Assembly: GCA_010030605.1 (NCBI GenBank)
Contig: RHCK01000030.1
Location: 1-9,959 of the forward strand
Length of the DNA: 9,959 nucleotides
From: Acidimicrobiia bacterium
Lineage (GTDB): Bacteria > Actinomycetota > Acidimicrobiia > Acidimicrobiales > Ilumatobacteraceae
Direction: 5' to 3'
Part shown: in pieces, positions 6,777-9,959 of the stretch
Layout of the letters: every line of letters starts with the position of its first letter
How positions within the stretch are numbered: position 1 is the stretch's first letter
Translations under genes and position numbers: made by a program
Notes under the pieces: generated by a model
Told to the model about the DNA's origin: nothing
Databases searched by the model: none
The model's input: only the letters and a program-made list of their open reading frames with translations

Positions 6777-7997
6777 ATGTCGAATCACAGCCCTCGCACC
6801 GTTGTCATCGTCGATGCCGTCCGCACCCCGGTCGGTCGCAAGAACGGTGGATTGTCCACTCTCCATCCCTCCGACCTTCTCGGCCTCGTGCAAAAGGCCA
6901 TCGTTGATCGCACCGGTATCGACCCCAACAAGATCGAGCAGGTCGTCGGCGGCAACGTGAGCCAGGTGGGCGCCCAGTCGTTCAACATCACCCGCACCGC
7001 ATGGCTGTCGGCGGGTCTGCCCATGACCACCGCCTGCACCACCGTCGACACGCAGTGCGGCTCCAGTCAGCAAGCCACGGGACTGGCCGCTTCTCTCATC
7101 GCCTCCGGAGTCGTCGACATCGCGATGGCGTGCGGTGTGGAGTCCATGAGCACCGTTCCGATCGGAAGCAACTCGAACGCTTTCACCAAGAATCCCAAGA
7201 CCAAGGAATACGAGTCACTCGGCAAGGCCGTGAGCAAGAGCTACTTCTCGCACTACGAGTTCACTTCGCAATTCGAGGGCGCCGAGCGAATCGCCGACAA
7301 GTGGAACATCACGCGCACCGACACCGATGCTTTCGGTCTCGAGTCGCAGCAACGTGCCGCACGCGCGTGGGCCGAGGATCGTTTCGCGGGCCAGTACATC
7401 GTGGTCGATGCCCCCGATCTCGGTGACGATGGCAAGCCCACGGGCACGACGCACAAGGTGGCTCGCGATGAAGGAATCCGTGAGACCACCCTGGAGAAGT
7501 TGCAGACGCTCAACCCGGTCGCTCGCGAGAACGGCGTGCACACCGCGGGCAACTCGTCCCAGATCAGCGACGGCGCCGGTGCGGTTCTCATGATGACCCT
7601 CGAGAAGGCGAACGAATTGGGTCTGAAGCCGCGCGCCAAAGTGGTCGACAGTTGTCTCGTGGGCGTCGATCCGGTGCTGATGCTCACCGGTCCCATCGAC
7701 GCCACGCAGCGTCTGCTCGAGCGCAACAACCTCACGATCGATCAGATCGACACCTTCGAGATCAACGAGGCGTTCGCTTCGGTGGTGTTGGCATGGGCGA
7801 AAGAAGTTGGTGCCGACCTCGCCAAGACCAACCCCAACGGTGGAGCCATCGCTCTCGGTCACCCGCTCGGTGGAACCGGCGTGATCCTCACCACGAAGGC
7901 GTTGTACGAACTGGAGCGCACCGGTGGCAAGTACGGCATCATCTCGATGTGCTGCGGTGGCGGACTCGGCACCGGCACGCTCATCGAACGCATCTGA
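6777..7997 (+). CDS. FadA5-like thiolase (acetyl-CoA acyltransferase)
   Basis: A 406-residue thiolase with all catalytic parts: nucleophile Cys94 in TQCGSSQQA, NEAFA with Asn330, GHP with His362, and CCGGG with second catalytic Cys393. It performs the thiolytic last step of beta-oxidation, or the reverse condensation. Segments such as RTPVGRKNGGLSTLHPSDLL, TTVDTQCGSSQQA, FGLESQQRAARAWAE, GVHTAGNSSQISDGAGAV, EINEAFASVVLAWAK and the ending TGTLIERI match what I remember of mycobacterial FadA5, the cholesterol side-chain thiolase, better than of generic FadA or AtoB. Steroid substrate is therefore plausible, not proven. An in-frame ATG at 6768 would add three residues and leave no box or SD. The nuclease gene follows after 37 nt. 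Confidence 0.94.
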   Translation: MSNHSPRTVVIVDAVRTPVGRKNGGLSTLHPSDLLGLVQKAIVDRTGIDPNKIEQVVGGNVSQVGAQSFNITRTAWLSAGLPMTTACTTVDTQCGSSQQATGLAASLIASGVVDIAMACGVESMSTVPIGSNSNAFTKNPKTKEYESLGKAVSKSYFSHYEFTSQFEGAERIADKWNITRTDTDAFGLESQQRAARAWAEDRFAGQYIVVDAPDLGDDGKPTGTTHKVARDEGIRETTLEKLQTLNPVARENGVHTAGNSSQISDGAGAVLMMTLEKANELGLKPRAKVVDSCLVGVDPVLMLTGPIDATQRLLERNNLTIDQIDTFEINEAFASVVLAWAKEVGADLAKTNPNGGAIALGHPLGGTGVILTTKALYELERTGGKYGIISMCCGGGLGTGTLIERI

Positions 7998-8003
7998 CTC
8001 GTC

Positions 8004-8022
8004 GCGGAGGTTTCCTCTCCGC
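8004..8022 (+). terminator. Weak GC hairpin after the thiolase
   Basis: GCGGAG and CTCCGC form a 6-bp stem around a 7-nt loop, 7 nt after the thiolase stop. There is no U-tract. It may attenuate read-through into the nuclease gene, or it may hide the GGAGG it contains. Confidence 0.3.
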
Positions 8023-8034
8023 CCACCCACGGCC

Positions 8035-8538
8035 ATGTTTCGCAGGTTCTTGGTCGTCGCCACATCGATCACCTTGATCGCGTGTTCGTCGACACCGGCC
8101 GAACTGCCCGAAAACGCGAACGCCATCGTCGAGCGCGTGGTCGATGGTGACACCATCGAGGTCTCCATCGACGGACGTTCGGAGACCATCCGACTCATCG
8201 GGGTGAATACTCCGGAAACCAAGAAGCCGAACACGCCCATCGAGTGTTTCGGTCCGGAAGCGTCGGCGCGCACCACCGAACTGTTGCCCACCGGGACGCC
8301 CGTGCGTCTCGAACGCGACGTCGAGTCGCGCGACAAATACGGACGCTTGCTCGCCTACGTGTATCGCCAGCCCGACAACCTCTTCATCAACGGCGTCCTC
8401 ATCGACGAGGGTCTCGCACGGCCCTACAAGTTCCCCCCGAACACCACCTTCTCGTCGGAGTTCTCCGCGGCCGCCGACATCGCACGTCGAAACGGCACCG
8501 GACTGTGGGCCGCGTGCCCGGCCACGACCGAACCCTGA
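8035..8538 (+). CDS. Thermonuclease (SNase-like) lipoprotein
   Basis: A 167-residue staphylococcal-nuclease-fold protein. The N-terminus is a lipoprotein signal (MFRRF, a hydrophobic run, then lipobox LIAC with Cys17), so the mature protein should be lipid-anchored outside the cytoplasmic membrane. The nuclease domain begins about residue 30: VVDGDTIEV with calcium-site Asp39, RLIGVNTPE with Arg53 and Glu61, and DKYGRLLAYV with Arg104, corresponding to the Arg35, Glu43 and Arg87 triad of the staphylococcal enzyme. It likely cleaves extracellular DNA or RNA for defence or nutrient supply. There is no SD before the ATG and no other in-frame start after the thiolase stop, so expression probably depends on the thiolase mRNA. 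No functional link to the thiolase is evident. Confidence 0.92.
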   Translation: MFRRFLVVATSITLIACSSTPAELPENANAIVERVVDGDTIEVSIDGRSETIRLIGVNTPETKKPNTPIECFGPEASARTTELLPTGTPVRLERDVESRDKYGRLLAYVYRQPDNLFINGVLIDEGLARPYKFPPNTTFSSEFSAAADIARRNGTGLWAACPATTEP

Positions 8539-8555
8539 GCCCGTGCACCAAACCC

Positions 8556-8570
8556 CGCCTCCACGAGGCG
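8556..8570 (+). terminator. GC hairpin after the nuclease gene
   Basis: CGCCTC-CAC-GAGGCG is a perfect 6-bp stem with a 3-nt loop, 17 nt after the nuclease stop codon and 11 nt before the TATCGT box of the next gene. There is no U-tract. It is a reasonable end for the thiolase-nuclease unit. Confidence 0.4.
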
Positions 8571-8581
8571 AAGCGCACCGG

Positions 8582-8587
8582 TATCGT
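8582..8587 (+). promoter_or_regulatory. Putative leaderless -10 box (TATCGT) for the ChbG-like deacetylase
   Basis: TATCGT is followed by 6 nt (GACCGT) and GTG 8594, the leaderless spacing. It lies just after the hairpin at 8556-8570 and supports GTG 8594 over the upstream GTG 8543 as start codon. No -35 is recognisable. Confidence 0.4.
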
Positions 8588-8593
8588 GACCGT

Positions 8594-9430
8594 GTGAGCA
8601 CGTCACTGGCCGAACGACTCGGACACCACGCCGACGCCAAGTTGGTCATCATCTCGTGCGACGACTTGGGCTCGTGTCACGCCGCCAACCTCGGCGTGTA
8701 CTCGGCGATTCGCGACGGTGTCGCCACCTGCGCATCGGTGATGGTGCCGGCACCATGGGCCCGACATGCGGCCACCATGTACGCCGGCGAGGACATTGGC
8801 GTGCATATCACCTTGAACGCCGAACACGACCTCTATCGCTGGGGACCCATCACCCACGCCCCGTCGCTGCTCTCGGGCGACGGAGGTTTTCCGCGCAGCG
8901 TCGACGATCTGTGGGAACACGCTGACCCCGCGGAAGTTCTACGGGAGTGTCGAGCCCAGATCGAACGTGCGATGGCGTGGGGCTTCGACGTTTCGCATCT
9001 CGCTCCGCATCTCAGTGTCATCACACTGCGCCCGGAATTCTTCGACATCTATCTGGAAATGGCCGTCGAGTTTCAACTCCCCATTCGCCTTCCTTCGACC
9101 CTCACCACCGAACAAGCCGGATTCCCATTCCGCAAACTGGCCGCCGACGAAGGAATCGTGTTCCCCGACCATTTCGATCACGACTGGCGAGCAGGCAGTC
9201 GCGAACGCGTCTATTCGGCGATTCGCGAATTGAAGTCCGGGGTCACCGAGATCCACATCCAACCGGCCGTCGACACCCCCGAAGTGCGTGCTCTCACCTC
9301 GTCGGCATCCGAATGGATCGACGATCTGGACCTGGCCACCAACGACGCGCACCTGCGCTCCTTGCTCGCCGACTCGGGGGCGATCCTGATCGGATATCGC
9401 GAACTTCGCGACGCCATGCGTCGCGCCTGA
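8594..9430 (+). CDS. ChbG/HpnK (YdjC) family carbohydrate deacetylase
   Basis: A 278-residue protein of the YdjC-type deacetylase family, metal-dependent hydrolases that remove N-acetyl groups from amino sugars such as chito-oligosaccharides. The metal site is visible: SCDDLG with Asp23-Asp24, the GVHITLN strand with His71, and SHLAPHL with His135. TEIHIQPAVDTPEVRAL and the ending LIGYRELRDAMRR are also typical. The family name is secure; the natural sugar substrate is not known. GTG 8594 is chosen because the conserved domain begins about 15 residues later and a TATCGT box lies 6 nt upstream. GTG 8543 would add 17 Pro/Arg-rich residues read through the hairpin at 8556-8570. It converges on the SCP2-like gene with 11 nt between stop codons. 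Confidence 0.88.
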   Translation: MSTSLAERLGHHADAKLVIISCDDLGSCHAANLGVYSAIRDGVATCASVMVPAPWARHAATMYAGEDIGVHITLNAEHDLYRWGPITHAPSLLSGDGGFPRSVDDLWEHADPAEVLRECRAQIERAMAWGFDVSHLAPHLSVITLRPEFFDIYLEMAVEFQLPIRLPSTLTTEQAGFPFRKLAADEGIVFPDHFDHDWRAGSRERVYSAIRELKSGVTEIHIQPAVDTPEVRALTSSASEWIDDLDLATNDAHLRSLLADSGAILIGYRELRDAMRRA

Positions 9431-9445
9431 ACCAACACGGTTCAG
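9427..9445. terminator. Bidirectional hairpin containing both convergent stop codons
   Basis: CTGAACC-AACAC-GGTTCAG is a perfect 7-bp stem with a 5-nt loop. The TGA of the deacetylase (9428-9430) lies in one arm and the stop of the opposing SCP2-like gene (9442-9444, TGA on the minus strand) in the symmetric position of the other arm. The symmetry lets it fold in RNA from both strands, so it could end both units. No U-tract follows on either side. Confidence 0.5.
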
Positions 9446-9678
9446 CTCGCCAGAAGTCTCGCGATTACCTCGGCCGCACGGCCACTCGAGAGCGCATCGA
9501 ACAGCGGACCCGTCGGACCGGTGATCTTCAACTTGCCGCGCATGAACGCCACGGTGGGGTCCATGCCGGCGTCGGCCTTGGCGATGGTGGCCACGGTGTC
9601 GGCGTCGTCGGGACCATCGACTCGTTCGTCGTTCTTTCCCATGACGACCCGGAACTGGATGGTGCGCGTGTCGCTCAT
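9442..9678 (-). CDS. Small SCP2-like (sterol carrier protein 2 domain) protein
   Basis: A 78-residue protein. Residues from about 24 to 60 (DDADTVATI, then DPTVAFMRGKLKITG) match the C-terminal half of the SCP2 sterol-binding fold, where a strand, a short helix and the MQGxLKVxG hairpin occur. A C-terminal helix rich in Ala and Leu follows. SCP2 domains bind lipids, sterols or acyl-CoA in a hydrophobic tunnel and are usually about 100-110 residues, so this one lacks the first helices. The start is well supported: GGGAG lies 7 nt before ATG 9678, and that ATG overlaps the stop of the upstream PIG-L gene (ATGA), so translation is coupled. It could be a reduced lipid-binding module or a decayed SCP2 gene. 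Confidence 0.72.
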   Translation of the reverse strand: MSDTRTIQFRVVMGKNDERVDGPDDADTVATIAKADAGMDPTVAFMRGKLKITGPTGPLFDALSSGRAAEVIARLLAS

Positions 9679-9959
9679 TGCGTCGCTCCCACCACATCGG
9701 GGCTGACGAGTCGTCCGGGACGCGCGACGCCTTCGGGAAGGGCGATCACGTCGGCGATTCCGGCGAACAGATCGACTTCCACCTCGTCATCACCGGGACC
9801 ACCCACCGTCGATCGCGCCAGCACCCAGTCTTCCCATGGATACACATCACTCAGCTCGTCATCGTTCAGGCCGAACCACCACGGTTCCTTTGGATCGACT
9901 TGTGTGGCGTGGGCACGCAACGCTCCCGACCGCGCCGACATGTGAGTCGCCACATGAGT
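9675..9959 (-). CDS. PIG-L (LmbE-like) deacetylase, C-terminal part (MshB/Mca-like)
   Basis: The frame is open to the right edge of the window, so only the last 94 residues are seen; the 5' end lies outside. SARSGALRAHATQVDP, then a WEDWVLARS segment and VDLFAGI, match the C-terminal region of PIG-L family zinc deacetylases related to the mycothiol enzymes MshB and Mca (the K/R-x-x-ALRAHATQ helix and the late DLFAGL). These act on GlcNAc-inositol or on mycothiol conjugates. The metal ligands (AHPDD and the distal His) are beyond the window, so which member it is cannot be said. Its TGA overlaps the ATG of the SCP2-like gene by the ATGA arrangement. Confidence 0.75.
   Translation of the reverse strand, partial: THVATHMSARSGALRAHATQVDPKEPWWFGLNDDELSDVYPWEDWVLARSTVGGPGDDEVEVDLFAGIADVIALPEGVARPGRLVSPDVVGATQ

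Noticed and set aside
7215..8336. Minus-strand open frame (373 codons) across the thiolase and nuclease
   Set aside because: It crosses two genes with complete active sites; composition is of the shadow type.
8543..8593. GTG 8543 as start of the ChbG-like deacetylase
   Set aside because: The added 17 residues are Pro/Arg-rich and run through a hairpin. GTG 8594 has the TATCGT box at leaderless spacing.
1..9959. CRISPR arrays, tRNA or rRNA genes, insertion sequences, phage genes, defence systems
   Set aside because: I saw no tandem repeat-spacer pattern, no tRNA-like cloverleaf, no transposase or terminal repeats. The window is filled by ordinary metabolic and hydrolase genes.

Overview
This is a GC-rich, densely packed bacterial window that most resembles a free-living actinobacterium of the Acidimicrobiia type. 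The clues are an F420-dependent LLM-class oxidoreductase, a PIG-L deacetylase tail of the mycothiol-enzyme (MshB/Mca) kind, short-chain dehydrogenases and a thiolase that read like actinobacterial steroid/lipid catabolism enzymes, and several start codons placed 6-7 nt after a TANNNT box, as in actinobacterial leaderless transcripts. The lineage is inferred from protein character only; there is no rRNA in the window.

Layout. (1) 1-152, minus: N-terminus of a probable TauD/TfdA-type dioxygenase, cut by the window edge. (2) 153-267: divergent control region with a dyad (194-210), a -10-like box and a Shine-Dalgarno (SD) site. (3) 268-4995, plus: a tight catabolic operon of zinc alcohol dehydrogenase (broken by an internal deletion and frameshift), acyl-CoA ligase, two short-chain dehydrogenases (the second like HSD4A, the 17beta-hydroxysteroid / beta-hydroxyacyl-CoA dehydrogenase family) and a TetR-family regulator. 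(4) 5005-6752, minus: NADH pyrophosphatase NudC followed by an F420-dependent LLM oxidoreductase. (5) 6777-8538, plus: a FadA5-like thiolase and a lipoprotein thermonuclease, divergent from nudC with only 24 bp between start codons. (6) 8594-9430, plus: a ChbG/HpnK (YdjC) family deacetylase. (7) 9442-9959, minus: a very small SCP2-like protein translationally coupled to the C-terminus of a PIG-L deacetylase that runs off the right edge.

How they fit. The plus-strand operon can activate a carboxylic acid to its CoA ester and oxidise hydroxyl groups, and the thiolase could complete beta-oxidation. The resemblance of SDR2 to HSD4A and of the thiolase to FadA5, with an SCP2-like protein nearby, points to steroid or isoprenoid-like side chains, but the substrate cannot be fixed from sequence. 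The TetR protein is the likely local regulator. Transcription units are closed by short GC hairpins without U-tracts, two of which contain stop codons.

I do not see an undescribed multi-gene system, CRISPR array, mobile element or RNA gene. The best leads are the palindrome exactly at the alcohol dehydrogenase deletion joint, the interlocked divergent -10 elements between nudC and the thiolase, and the leaderless-start pattern across the window. No stretch longer than 300 bases lacks a gene.
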